From Chamaelirium japonicum (taxonomy: Eukaryota; Streptophyta; Magnoliopsida; Liliales; Melanthiaceae): a stretch of 64,000 bases of DNA. The position numbers and the translations under genes are program-made. The DNA is taken from positions 97,292,519-97,356,518 of the forward strand of contig OX393550.1 in the NCBI GenBank assembly GCA_947650365.1, written 5' to 3'. Shown here one piece after another: positions 24,579 through 36,762 of this stretch (the stretch's first letter is position 1; each line of letters starts with the position of its first letter). Under the pieces are notes generated by a model. The model had not been told where the DNA came from. It made no database searches and saw only the letters and a program-made list of their open reading frames with translations.

Positions 24579-24667
24579 TACTCATTTTAATCTAATTGAA
24601 TGCGTATTTCTATATTTGGAGTTTGGTAAATCAAATCCTTCAGGGATTTTCATGTATATTTTACTGT

Positions 24668-26160
24668 TTAGGTTACCGTATATGTAAATCAAATCCTTCA
24701 GGGATTTTTATGTATATTTTACTATCTAGGTTACCGTATAGATAAATCAAATCCTTAAGGAACTTTGTGTGGTTCAGTGTCATTATCATCATCCTTTATT
24801 ATCTCATTTGTTATAGTATATAAGAATATATCATCAACGACTATTTCTTTTCTATTCTATATTTCTCCTGAGTATGTGTAGAACACAGATATCTCATCAT
24901 TGTTGGGTACCGGTACCTTTTTCCCAGTCTCTTCTAGGATCTGGGGCATAACCTCTGCCGGAGAGATATGCTTTAATTTGAAAAAATTGGATCTTTGATT
25001 CATGACATCTTCTAGACCGTCATGAATCCTCTTTTTTGGAGAGTTTATATTAAGAACAACTTCTTCAGGAGCTGTAGGGTGTGATATGCTATTTAATCTC
25101 CTCTTCCAGGGAGCTAAATCTTTGGAACCTATAGGTCTACCACACTTCTAGCGTGTGTCAGACTCATTTACTGTCATTCTTCTAACGCCATGCTCACATT
25201 GGGGAGTCCTGGGGTCTAGATGAGATAGAGTGAAAGTATTCTACGATAATTCACGTCGTTCCTTCTTGGATGGGATATTCATTATCTTTCTTATTGTATT
25301 CCACGATAATTCACATCGTTCCTTCTTGGATGGGACGTTCATTATCTTTCTTATCTCCCCCTAACAATGGGAAGACTGTCTCATCAATATGACAATCCAT
25401 ATATCTTGCGGTAAAAATGTCACATGTTAAGGGTTCTAAATATTTGATAATGTGCTAAGGAATGACCACAAAAGTTTTCGACGATCGTTTTTATCATTAT
25501 TGTCCTAGGATATCCTAGACGATTATGCCAGATAGTAAAAATCATAGGATTATGAAGCTTCTGGCTCATTATTTGTCTTGGATTAGTACTGAGCTACTGG
25601 CTCATGTTTGCATATGACTCAACAATTCCAATGTGAGTGAAGTATATCCCTAAGGATAAATTGGAGAATTTCTCTAGAGTAAACTTCTGGTTTCCAACAC
25701 TAGAGGTTATACAAAGAATTCATTGTTCCCCTCGCTCAGGGTTTCTATGTGATACCTATTTTCTCTTATATCTCTGAAACTGAGTAAGTTTCTTTTAGAA
25801 TTACTAGAGTATAAGGTAGATTGTATAAAGATATGGGTTCCATTAGCTAACACTAGGTGTGCTCTACCGGAGCCTTCTATTATCTGAGCGAGGCCAGCTA
25901 TGGTTTATATTCATGCCTATCTTGGATTCCATTTCCTCATAGAGAAATAACATATTATTTGATATAAGGTTCTGGCAACTCAGATAGATAAAAAATGAGA
26001 AATATTTAATAAGGGAGATCTAAAAGAAATTATATCAAACAACCGAAATATCAACTATAATAAAGCAAACATTTGTTCTGATAAAAATAAACGATATGAC
26101 AGTCTACCAAGAAAATGAAATATTAACTATTAGAAATCAAACAGCTGTTCTAATAAACGA
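24668..26160 (-). mobile_element. Copia pol region (integrase/protease part), decayed
   Basis: Position between gag and RT identifies it. Short stretches are open but no long frame remains. A 58-bp imperfect tandem repeat (TAAATCAAATCCTTCAGGGA) lies at about 24,628-24,755. Confidence 0.55.
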
Positions 26161-26193
26161 TAGCAGTTTATCACTAAAAATATCATGTCCCCC

Positions 26194-27244
26194 CTAGTTA
26201 TCGTTGAAGAAATCGGAAGTTGTGAGCTTGGTTTTTCCTTGTATCTCATTCAGTTCATCTTCAAGGAGGTCATCATTGTCGAGGTCAAACATTGCATTAC
26301 CCTCAGTTTTCTGTGATGCTTGAAAGTTTGCCACCTCTTCCTTAGATGTACGACAGTTGCGAGACCAATAGCCTTCACTCCCACACTTGAAATAAGTATT
26401 TGTAGGCCATTTATTAGAAGGAGAGTCTTCCGTCACTTGTTCTACGTGCCAGGTCTTGCTATTCTGTTTCTTGAAATTTATATTTTACTACGGATTTAGT
26501 CCACCTCTGCTGGGGTGGCCACGCCTGCCTAGCCTCTACCTCGGTAGCTTCCTCTACTGGGGTTGCCATCTTTGTCGCCCCTGCCACTTCTGCCGGAGTG
26601 GTTATGGCGATCACCTCTTCCAAACCTTCCTCTGCCTCTACCTCTGTGGTATCCTTCATTGGCATGCGCTTCAGGGAACACCAATGCTTCAGTTGGTCTA
26701 GAGTTGTGATTCTTCATAAGAACTTTATTGTTCTCCTCTATAACTAGGAGTATCAAAATCAGATCTGATATATTCTGGAAGTTTCGCTCTCGATATTGTT
26801 GTTGCAATAGGACGTTCGTTGCATGGAAGGTGGATAGAGTCTTATCGATCATCTGTCCTTGGGTAACTGGCTCTCCTCATAGCTCTAATTATATTCTATG
26901 ACCGATTTAAAATCTTGGTAGCGCAGGTTTATCCATTCATTCCTCGTTGTTGGGAGGATGACAACCCTTTGATGATCATATCTATCCTGTAGGAATTCCC
27001 ACAGAACTAAGGGGTCTTCAACGGTTAAATATTTGTTCTTCAGGTCTATATGTAGGTGACGACGCAGAAAGATTGTCGCTTTAGCCTTGTCTTTAGGACT
27101 AAGGCTTTCTGTGCCTGTAGGCTTTATAATCGCTTTACCCAACTTGATTGATTATAGATGGAGCTTAGCATCTAGCCTCCATGCTAAGTAATTATTGCCA
27201 TTAATATTAAGTGCGGCAAACTCCAACTTTACAAAGTTAGACAT
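26194..27244 (-). pseudogene. Copia gag region with CCHC zinc knuckle
   Basis: Minus-strand reading starts MSNFVKLEFAALNINGNNYL at 27,244 and continues with LRRHLHIDLKNKYL and VLWEFLQDRYDHQ. An Arg/Gly-rich stretch (GYHRGRGRGRFGRG) follows, then a zinc-knuckle sequence (KCGSEGYWSRNCR). This is the usual order for plant Ty1/copia gag, which packages the element's RNA. It is a broken fossil. Confidence 0.88.
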
Positions 27245-28881
27245 CTGGGGACGGAATAGGAACGTAGTCAATTGATAGATTAAAGGCTATTGGATTCTAG
27301 GGACATCGAAATCCTAACCGAGATGGAACTACGGATCCTATACATAGTGGAAAAACTAGTTAAGATGTATCCATAGCCACATTGTACTGTCTCGGCTGAC
27401 AAGGGCCGAGCTCACATACAGGCTATGGATGAGGTTAAAGAGTAATCATTTTAACTAGTTGACATGTGTCCATAAACAAATAATATTCGATATTGGCACT
27501 GACAATAGTGAAAATTATTTTATCTAACAATGATAAAATTAATACACACTACGAGGTATAGGATATCTATCTTAAATAACAAAGTGGAAAAATGACCAAC
27601 AAATAGAAATCACTTGAACCAATTTAATCAAGTAAGATATCTACCAACTATATGCTCATAAGCAAGCTTGATATGATATAATGAAACACAATTTGAGTTT
27701 GTAAGATCGGATCATTCCAATACATCCGGAGCAGTCCCAAAAACTAAGATCCATATTTGGATCGTCTAGATCGGGTCTATATCGAGTTCACAAGCATATA
27801 ACTAAAATCGATGGTCCATAGTAAACATGCATTAACTTATTTAAATTGATAAGATCGGACCATACCAATGAGTCCGAAATGACCCAAATACTCATTAACG
27901 ATATATAGATCGCTGAAAACGGATCTATATTGGACTCGAGATCACAATATCAAATTAAATTGTTTAAATTAAAACATATATTAAATAGTTTGAATTTGAA
28001 AAATCAGACCATATCGATGCGTCCGGAATGGTTCAATTAGTCAAGATCCTTACTTGGATCGATCAGATCGGGACAAAATTAGGCCCACAATCACAAAATA
28101 AAAACTGACGGTCTAGATTAAATCAGATAGTAAAGTATATGTGAATGCATGTAAACTTAGATGGGTCGGGTTTGTATTAACCACAGTCGGGTCGGGTCTG
28201 CTATATAACAGTCGGGTCGGGTCTGATGCATAGCAGTCGGGTCTGTATAAATCCAGATCGGGTTTGTTAGATAGCATTCGGGTCGGATCTGCTATTAACA
28301 CTGTTCATCTTCTCCGATTAAACTGGAGATCCGAACAGAATTTTCTGATATCCCTAACCGCTGTCGCCGGCAGTCGCTCGCGCGCGTCGCCAGCAACCAC
28401 CCTCGTGCGCCACCGGCAGCCGCTCGCTCAGCCCTCCTGCAGTCGCTGCCATACAACACATGAAGCTCAACTCCGCCTTCGATGTGAGTGGTTGTTGCTG
28501 TTGCGGCGCCGGTCGTCGTTGGTTCGCGCTCCCATCAAGTACGTTGTGGCTGCTGTGCCGCATGCGGACCGGGTCGTCCAGCGTTGATGCTGGGTTCAGG
28601 CTGATGCCTGCCGCCGAGATCAAAATCTCGTGGCTCCGGTGGCGTGTGGGGTTGAGCAAGATCCACCGATCGGGTCCCCTAACCAGCTTCTTCTGGGTCG
28701 TTGCCGGGTGGTGCTAATCCGAAAACGAGGACAAAAGCAATCATGCGAATCTCCGACGAGATCAACTCTCACCGGAGTCGAAGGTCAATCAATGGCGTAC
28801 CTGGGTGGATCGATGTCTGTTTGGTGTGCTGGTCGTTGCCGCGGAGGATCGTCATGCCGTTCGTCGCAGCGAGATTGTCTT
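27245..28881 (-). other. Long leader of the Ty1/copia element
   Basis: This lies between the gag start and the nested hAT element. It holds several diverged repeats of AGATCGGATC..ACCAATG..TCCGGA type (27,700-28,080), a GTCGGGTCGGGTCTG minirepeat (28,160-28,290), and a GC-rich block with many short frames (28,340-28,880). No known domain is recognised. It may include older insertions. Confidence 0.45.
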
Positions 28882-29340
28882 TTGCAGCCAGGGGCGTAGC
28901 TAGAAATTATTTTTGGACTGGGCTGAAACTAAACTAATTTTTTTAACAATGAAGTATTTACTATATACAGTGAAAAAATACTGCGCAAAATTTTTTAAGT
29001 GAACATCAACGATATGAGTATAATAAGTTAATGAGATATTAGGCTCGAAAGATCTTAAGGCAACAAAATGTTATGCATAATTGTATTTGAAAAAATGGAT
29101 TCCTTTGATTATTTCTTCATGTGTTCACTTTCTGTTTCTCCTAATTTAGCAATTAAAATGATGAGATGCCGAAGGTTTCATACAAAAGCTTCTATTTTAC
29201 TTGGGGATTCTCTCCGAGCAGCACTGACGCCGTCGAGCAATACCACTAGGCACCAGGTCCACCAAGTCGTCGTCGACTGCCCCTCCTCGCTTTGGTGGTC
29301 CGGCCTCCACATCCGTCGCGCCTCCTCTTTGCCACTACAC

Positions 29341-29349
29341 ACACACACA

Positions 29350-29395
<46 letters not shown>
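29341..29395. repeat. (CA)n/(GA)n microsatellite
   Basis: ACACACAC runs into about 20 GA dinucleotides inside the hAT-type element. Confidence 0.9.
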
Positions 29396-29467
29396 TTAAG
29401 GATTTTTGATGTGGCCTCTCGACAAAAAGACAAGGAGCACCACCGCTACTGTGTTTTTTTTTTTTTT

Positions 29468-29736
29468 GTTATTTTGACTTTGCCTCCCAAATTCTGCCTT
29501 GAATTAGACTTTATCCCCCATATTTTCATTAATTAGACTTTACCCCCCAAAACTAACTGTTTCGTCAGCCCACCATCTAAGAGAATTAGAGAAAGGGTGA
29601 GCTTACGGAAAAGAAATAAAGTTTTGGGGGGTGAGCTGACGAAACAATTAGTTTTGGGGGGTAAAGTCTAATTAAGGAAATATTGGGTGTAAAGTCTAAT
29701 TAAAGGCAAAATTTTGGGGGCAAAGTCAAAATAACC
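29468..29736. mobile_element. Palindromic MITE, copy 1 (TTATTTTGACTTTGCC ends)
   Basis: About 270 bp folds back on itself: TTATTTTGACTTTGCC at the left pairs with GGCAAAGTCAAAATAA-like sequence at the right, and the arms carry AATTAGACTTTACCCCCCAA. A close relative lies at 57,357-57,619. The target-site duplication is unclear because T-rich sequence surrounds it. Confidence 0.85.
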
Positions 29737-29910
29737 CTTTTTTTTTTTTACGGCGGGCTGTGGACTGGGCCAGATTGGCTGTGAGCGGAGGAGGAGGGCT
29801 GGACTGAGCTGGGGTTACAGAAGCTCTCTCAAAACTCGGCCGGGCTATAGCCCGGCCGAGCCAACTCATGGATCCGCCCATGTTTGCAGCGAGACTCTTC
29901 GCAATGCTCG

Positions 29911-29913
<3 letters not shown>

Positions 29914-29972
<59 letters not shown>
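29914..29972. repeat. (CT)n microsatellite
   Basis: Nearly 30 CT dinucleotides lie in the copia leader close to the 5' LTR. Confidence 0.95.
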
Positions 29973-29976
<4 letters not shown>

Positions 29977-30016
29977 CGATGAGGTCGACTGTGATGTAGG
30001 GCTCGTGCTGATAACG

Positions 30017-30189
30017 TGTTACGAGAGAGAGAGGAAGAAGGATGCAATCGGGGATAGCGGCTACGCTCTCACCAATACGTGAAAGCCTCTTGTTTATTCA
30101 TTACAAATATATAGAGAGTTAGGTATAAGGGATAGACGTGTCGGTTAGATGTATCCCACCAAACTGGGCAACCACATATATCCGTAACA
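30017..30189 (-). repeat. 5' LTR of the Ty1/copia element (173 bp)
   Basis: It has TGTTACGAG...ATCCGTAACA ends and is followed by the AATTA duplication. A TATCAGCACG primer-site-like sequence adjoins on the internal side. Confidence 0.92.
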
Positions 30190-31738
30190 AATTATTTGTA
30201 AAATCCGTGAATAATGCGTGAAGTATTCGGGAGTTATTTAGACAGATAGGAGGATGGCAAATAATTCGGAGAACAATTTGTTTGCCTCTTGCGAATTATT
30301 TATAATTTTTTAAAAAAAATTCGGAAAATATTGTTGTGTAATGCAGAGGGGACAGAAAGAAAACACTATTTGAACATACAAGGGGACACTATATCTGTAT
30401 TTTTTATCCCCTTTTCAGATAGCAGAGCTCGATTAGGACAAATTGAACATACAACCGCGGGGCCCACTGTAAGGTTTAGCGGGTCCCAGCACAAGGGGAT
30501 AGTGGTCCCCCTTAGCACTCAGAGCGGGCTGATAGGAACTGGGGGCAGTGGGCCCCGTGGTTGTGGTCATGTACAGTGACTCGGTCCGACACTCAAGCGC
30601 GTCGGCCAGTTTATCACCTTTGATCTTTTGATCGTGTACGTCACCAACTCGTCATGCTCATTAGACCCGACCCTGAGGGGTGTCCTCAAAAAGGCTCAAA
30701 ATATTGCTATATCAATCGCCACGTCAGCATATAAGGGAGTTGTTCAAATCTCCTACCGTTGTAGCAACCTACGAATGTGCCGATGCACGCCACGTGGCAC
30801 TAATGGCATCGCAGCCATCAGGCGAAGTGTGATTCATCTGTCGTGTATGCCTGCCAATACCATCGGGTTCCACCGTGAATTACACTTAATCCAATGGTTG
30901 CAATGTCATTAGTGTCACATGGGCGCAATGCAACGATTGGCTATCGTCTTAAATTGGAATCCAAATTTCATGCTCTATTTTTATGTCCCATCGTCTACCT
31001 CCTAAGTCACAATCGTCCGTTGCATCCATACTCGACCCGTGTATCGCACTCAGCCCCAACCGACAGATAAAAAAACAGATATAGAAATGCTCTAGCTTGT
31101 ACCTGATCATTACCATCCCTTTGTCTGCAGGGTGGGGCTGAGTATGATGCACCGGTTTGGTTTAGGTGCAATGGACGGTTATGGCTTTGGGGGCAGACGA
31201 TGGGTATAAAGAAATAAGGTAGAGCATTTCTATATCCAATGGTATAAAGAAATACCATCGGGTTCCACTGTGAATTACACTTAATTCAATGGTTGCAATG
31301 TCATTAGTGTCACATGGGCGCAATCAACGGTTGGCTATCGTCTTAAATTGGAATCCAAATTTTATGCTCTATTTTTCTGTCCCATCGTATACCTCCTAAA
31401 TCACAATCGTCCGTTGCATCCATACTCGACCCGTGTATCGCACTCAGCCCCAACCGACAGATAAAAAAACGGATATAGAAATGCTCTAGCTTGTACCTGA
31501 TCATTACCGTCCCTTTGTCTGCAGGTTGGGGCTGAGTATGATGCACCGGTTTGGTTTAGGTGCAATGGACGGTTATGGCTTTGTCCTCACCCTCCGCGTG
31601 CTCACACTCATCCCCGTCTTAGCCTAGACACCGTGGGCTTTTGCTTGCAAATTGCAAGAGTGAGAAAGGGAGGGGGCAGAGAGAAAGCAAGAAAAAGGTG
31701 GGCATAGGGCCAAAACAACCCAATTTCTGGTTTGCAAG
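30190..31738. repeat. Copy A host sequence with an internal tandem duplication of about 394 bp
   Basis: It aligns with 37,783-40,150 of copy B. Within it, sequence from CATCGGGTTCCACCGTGAAT at about 30,861 restarts at about 31,256, giving two units of about 394 bp. Copy B has a single version near 39,435, so the local repeat arose after the A/B duplication or was lost from B. No gene is recognised. Confidence 0.78.
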
Positions 31739-32179
31739 TTGGGCTGGCAATTTTGGACCCGACACGAAGTTAGCGGGTCTGGGTCAGGGTTAAACGGGTT
31801 CGGATCATAAACGGGTAGAAATGATATACCCGTTTAATAAACGGGTCTGGTCCGGATTTAGGGTCTGGACACGATAGACCCGGGAAGACCCGTTTAAAAT
31901 TCAACGGGTAGTGTCGGGTCGGGTCTACCCGCAATCCGATACTGTAATATATATAGTGCCAGCGGGTCTATCGGGTCAGGTCGAGTCGAGTAGGATTGGG
32001 TCGGATCGTGTCAACTGAATAGACCCGTGTCGTAAACGGGTCTTACCGGGTCCTATCGGGTCTACCCGTTTATTAGCGGGTCGGGTACAGGTTTAAGATC
32101 TAGACAGGATTAGTTAAACGAGTCGGGTCCGGGTCTTGAGGTTTTGGACACGACCCGACCCGACCCGTTCACACCCCTA
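31739..32179. mobile_element. hAT-type MITE of the (GGGTC)-rich family, copy 1
   Basis: The left end is TTGGGCTGGCAATTTTGG, the right CACACCCCTA. Flanks TTTGCAAG and TGTGCAAG match at seven of eight positions. The body is a dense array of ACCCGTTTA/CGGGTCGGGTC motifs. It is absent from the matching point in copy B. Confidence 0.8.
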
Positions 32180-33072
32180 TGTGCAAGAGGAGCAAGCAAT
32201 GCTATTCTACCGGAAGCGCTTGTCCCGAACACTCAACCCGAATGACATTGTATCCAAACATAGGGTCCCTTTGGCTGTCGATCAAAACATCGATCGGGAC
32301 TGGGTGCAACGAAGCGATTCTGATTGACCAATCGAGATAAATAGTATTATCCATGTAAGAGATGTGTGATCTCGATATATTCGAATCTCTCGACCACTTT
32401 GTTTATGTGAGAACATCCCAGAGCCGTAAGATTCATCTGTCAGAGATGCTTGCCATCGGACGGCTCCGATGCTCTACTTCTGCATCGAGCCTCACAAACA
32501 TGAGTGATCGTAGGTAGGTTCATAATTTTTATCAAAATCTTTTGGATAATGAATAATTGAATGGCGACACTGCTGCTGCTTTAGTTTGCTCCGTTTTTAT
32601 TATAGTCCGAGGGAATGCTGTTGATATTTGTCTGATCCCAGACGTCCAGTTTTCAGCACCTCCTGCGTACTATACAATAGTGGGGCCCACTGCGATTCAA
32701 GGTACATGGGGTACTGAGTCCAGATCTCCTCCGGGCGGTCGACACAGTCGGTAGGCCCGGCGCACATCACAGCCACATGCGGTCGGCTGAAGTATGATTC
32801 ACTTTTGGATCGCATACCATCGTGCGGCTATGATGCACGCAGGCCCATGTACCAAGACTAATCGACGAGAGAAGATCTGAACTCTTGAGTAGTGGATCCC
32901 AACACATGGGGGTAGTGGCCCCCAACATTCAGAACATTACATGCTGATAGGCTCTGGGGGCAATGGGCCTGCGGTTGTATTCATTCCGAAATCTCGACCG
33001 ACTTGAAAAAAACCCTCACTATTTCCTGAGAAAGTGGCAGGTCTAATGCCAAATTCGACGATATAATCGACG

Positions 33073-35192
33073 AGGTTTTTCCCAAAATGGCCCATAATTC
33101 TCATGAATTGCTGGGAATGGACCAGTTGCTTTTTGCATTACTTTTTTATCCCACAACACGTGCCAAATGTTACACCCGAATAACTGTTATTTTTTTTTGG
33201 ACTATTTTACCCTTAAAGACAAACGAAATAGATAAAAAAAAATCAAAAAAGTATGTCCATCTTCTCCGCTTGAATTTTTTCCCACTTCAACCACCTCTCG
33301 TCGTCGGAGATCTTTAGGATGGTATCATTTTTCATCCCCAACGTCCTTACATAGCGTGAATTACTTAGTGAGTCATTGTCGTCGATCCGACGGTGAGCGG
33401 ACGATGACCAGTGGCGGCGGTAGGCGATAAGAAATTAATAAGAACCGGAGGCAAGTTCAGCATGATGTATATTCTTCATTTCTCATCGGAATTCAATAAT
33501 TATGAAGACATTGCGATCCTCGGTGGTCCTCTATGAGATCATCTAGAGACGAGGATAAAATGAAGTCAGTACCATCAATATCATTTAATGGAAGATTGGA
33601 TGGATGTAATGTAAAAACAGTGAACAAGAGGGAAGAAATGAGAGTCGGAGGCAAGTTCGGCACGGGGTTCGTTTCTCTTTGGAATTCAGTGATTCTAGAG
33701 ACGTTGCGATCCTCGGGTGATCCTCAACGAGACCATTCAGAAGCGAGGATAAAATAAAGTCAGCACCACTTGTAGGTTTTAATAGAAAATTGGATGTATG
33801 TAATATAAAGTGAACAAGAGGGAGGAAATAATAGCCGGAATCAAATGCGCCAGCCCACAATGAAATATGCTGGTGCATTTCATTAATGCGCCACAGTGAA
33901 ATGCACTGACACATTATACTACGATGCATCAGTGAAGATGTGCTGATGCACTAGTGAAAATACGTCGGAGCACCAGTGAAGATGTACTGGTGTAGTAGTG
34001 AAGATGTTATGTCACGTCAATAAAGATGCGTCGATGAATTCTACAGCGATGTCGCAGTTAAATGCTCCAGCGTATTCTACTGCGATAACAAAATAAAATG
34101 GGAGATAAAAATAAGAGGCAGAGGCAAGTTCGGCATGGCAACACTAATAACTTTTAATAAAAGATTAAATAAATGAAATGTAAAAATATTATATAAGAGG
34201 AAAGAAATGAGAGCAGGAGGAAAGTTTGAAATGACGTACATTTTTCGTTTTTCATCAGAATTTAGCTATTCTGGAGGTATTACGATCCTCACGTGATCCT
34301 CTACGAGACCGTCTAGAGTTGAGCATAAAATGAAGTCAACAACACCAGTAGCTTTTAATGAAAGATTAGATGGATGTAATGTAAAAATAGTAAACAAGAG
34401 AGAAAAAATGAGTTGGAATTAAGATTTGGAGGTAAGTTCGGCATGGCACAACAACGGCAAGTGATTGTGGCATCCCCATAGGGTTCATCTAATGGCCCAA
34501 TCATAGCCATTGAAATGCACTCGTGCACATAATGCGTCAGCGCACAGGCACATCAGTGAAATGCTCCTGAGTATTTCACTGATGCGCCGACCCATGTGCG
34601 CTAAAGCATTTCATTGATGCACCGACGCATTCTACTACGACAATGTAGTGAAATGTGTTAGCACATTCTACGATGCACTGTAGTAAAATAGGAGATGGAA
34701 ATAAGAGCCAGAAGCAAGTTCGGCATGACCGATGCTCCATCGGGCACCACCCACCACCATCGCCGCTGGCCTCCACCCTCGCTGCCTCATCGGCCACCGT
34801 GGGTGGTGGCAGATGAGACGGCAACGACAGACAACCAGTATTCGATGGGGTTGGTGGCCGACAATGACAGCGGCGGGTGGTGGCCGACAGGGTGGCATCG
34901 TCGGCGAGAGGTACCTGCCTATGGTCGACGACGACGATGGGCTGGTGATGATAGTAGGTGGTGGGCTACATTCGGTCGTGGTACTGGCATCCCCCTCGGA
35001 TTCATCCCATGGCCTAATCGTGGTCATTGAAATGGGATGCACCACATGTTTCTTTCCAAAAGCGTCAGCGATTGAAAGAGGAGACGAATCATCAGTGGAG
35101 CAAAGTCAAATCCCTTTGAAATTGAGAGTGAAGCCCTTTATAAATCTCGGGGGTATTTTAGTTAGAATTGGGGGCCATTTTGGGAAAAACCT
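33073..35192. mobile_element. Non-autonomous MULE-like TIR element, copy B
   Basis: The left end AGGTTTTTCCCAAAATGGCC has a matching inverted right end (AGGTTTTTCCCAAAATGGCC read inward from 35,192, over about 30 bp before it weakens). The interior is collinear with the copy A element but about 400 bp shorter, with fewer minisatellite units. It contains no transposase. Confidence 0.68.
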
Positions 35193-36729
35193 CTATGATC
35201 GACTACTCTCTACATCCGACAGTTTGTACCGCATTTTTTTAGGGTTAATGTCTGAGAGGTCGTTGACAACATATCCATCCCGTAAATAGGACTCCCTAAA
35301 GTTTCTTTTAGCGTAAGATCCTTGCTTTTTTTGGTAAACCCAAAATTATCATTTTTCTGCTCTCTTTTGCAATCTCTCTTCTTCCATCTCTCTCTCGACG
35401 CGACCACCACCGGTGAAGAGGGAGGTGGTGGGGCTCCGGCTGATGCATTGTACCTCATCCCAACGACAACCACTACTGGTGAGGTGGGAGGAGGTGGAAC
35501 TCCGGTTGGTGCATCGCACCCTACCCTGACGGCAGCCACCGTTGATTAGTGCATCTCACCCTAGCTCGACGGTAGCCACCGTCACTGAGGAGGGAGGAAG
35601 TGGGGTTCGGCGGCGGCGAGCAGTGGAGGCGAGCAGATCTGACCAGTTCGTTGTTCACTGGTTTGGTGGCATTGCAAAAAAAATTTAAAACACAACAGAG
35701 AATATTTTCATCAACAGGTTTCCAAAATCATGTAATCGGTCTCTTTGTCAGAGACGGCTCACTAAGTCTCCATTTTTTTTAAAAAAAAGGGGACTTAGTG
35801 AAAACCACCTTATAGGGGATGTATTAAGATATAGTCTTGTCAATGTGTTCGTTTGATCTCTTAATCATTTTTGAAAAGACAGTTTTACATTAAAATATTG
35901 TTGACTTTTTCAACCCCTATCAAATGATAAAAATATCCTTTCATTACTCCTCGTGCTGCAGATAATAAAGTGTTTATATGATAATTGCTACAATGATTTC
36001 GCTGTAGCAAAATATCAATTGGTTGCTACAGCAATTTGACTGTAGCCTAAATCATTGTAGCTGTTACAATGAAAACACTATAGCAATCGAATTGATATTT
36101 TGCTAATCCAAATTGATACTTCAAATTTGTTAGTCTGCTAAAGTAATTTTGCAGTATCAATTCGAGTAGTAGAGTATTATGCCTTTAGAGAACCGGGCCA
36201 GGAATGGTATCCTCTCCAAAGGGCTAGATTGACAAGCTTAGCACCTTACCCATGCCGGCCCTACATAAAAATATTAGCTCCGTCCCCGACTACAATGTAT
36301 GAAAGTTAAAGAAACTCCTGCATATAGATGTTCATAGAATGCATTGATTGGTCTTTCTAGAGGCGGGAATGAGACATATATTGTTCTAAAAAGATCACTT
36401 TCTCCAGGCCCATATTGGATTGGGACATACACTTTGGTCATGTAATACACTTACGGCCTATGCTGAGTATAGTAATATATTTGATGTTCTAGAATAATTC
36501 GGAGAGGGGGTAAAATTTGAAATTCAAATTTTTTTTTTTTGAATAATTGATCTATAAAACATAAAATTGAACTTAAAACATAAAATTTGTATAAATTGAT
36601 AAATAAAGCATAAAAATTTGGAAAGTTTGGAATAAGTTTTGTAAAAGCTCGAAAATATAAAAAATAATATATTCCATGAGAAATGATGTTTTGATTTTTT
36701 TTTTTTTTTAAATCTCTCTTAGTGAATGA
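35193..36729. other. Copy B host sequence; no gene
   Basis: It aligns with 14,148-16,318 of copy A minus the solo LTR. It includes the same GAGGGAGGTGGTGGGG-type block and TTGTAGCTGTTACAATG small inverted repeats. Near 36,320 the sequence GCATATAGATGTTCATAG is the unoccupied version of the solo-LTR site. Confidence 0.65.
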
Positions 36730-36752
36730 GGGGGGGGGGGGGGGGGGGGGGG
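36730..36752 (+). repeat. Poly(G) tract in copy B
   Basis: About 23 consecutive G bases lie at the position matching 16,319-16,344. Confidence 0.9.
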
Positions 36753-36762
36753 TGTGCGCTGG

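Larger units (their letters stand above)
21622..24667. repeat. Young tandem duplication, unit 2 (about 3,046 bp)
   Basis: This is the second copy. At its right edge the sequence passes into unique copia sequence (GTTACCGTATATG), whereas unit 1 passes directly into GATACCCTAGG. The join therefore identifies the duplication boundary. Confidence 0.92.
28890..29882. mobile_element. Non-autonomous hAT-type element with 8-bp target-site duplication
   Basis: TTTGCAGC flanks both ends (28,882-28,889 and 29,883-29,890), an exact 8-bp duplication typical of hAT. The ends CAGGGGCGTAGC and (inward) CATGGGCGGATCC are imperfect inverted repeats. It sits inside the copia leader and is itself interrupted by the MITE at 29,468-29,736. 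No transposase is visible. Confidence 0.82.
23011..30189 (-). mobile_element. Ty1/copia LTR retrotransposon with nested insertions, degraded
   Basis: Minus-strand order is: 5' LTR 30,017-30,189; primer-site-like TTATCAGCACGAGCC; long leader with a nested hAT element; gag from 27,244; zinc knuckle near 26,350; protease/integrase region about 26,100-24,700; RT/RNase H 24,578-23,700; polypurine AAGGGGGAG; 3' LTR 23,011-23,185. Target-site duplication AATTA lies at 19,960-19,964 (original left flank, also copied before 23,011) and 30,190-30,194. LTRs of 173-175 bp differ by about 6%, so insertion is perhaps a few million years old. The element is broken in many places. Its 3' end is present twice because of the later tandem duplication. 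Confidence 0.9.
11186..32492. repeat. Copy A of an old head-to-tail segmental duplication (expanded by nested insertions)
   Basis: The host sequence matches 32,650-40,379 in the same order and orientation, from TTTTCAGCACCTCC at the left to the GACGGCTCCGATGC..GCATCGAGCC end. Aligned host stretches of copy A are 11,186-15,236, 15,920-16,347, 18,944-19,964, 30,190-31,738 and 32,180-32,492. Between them are insertions absent from copy B at the corresponding points. By eye, divergence is roughly 10-20%, so the duplication is old. No intact gene is visible in it. Confidence 0.88.

Noticed and set aside
28264-28937. Several overlapping frames of 60-107 codons in the copia leader
   Set aside because: They overlap on both strands in a GC-rich block and show no family motif.
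32136-32327. A small gene near the end of copy A, and similar frames at 42,132-42,491
   Set aside because: Both run into or out of the (GGGTC)-rich MITEs and have no support in copy B.
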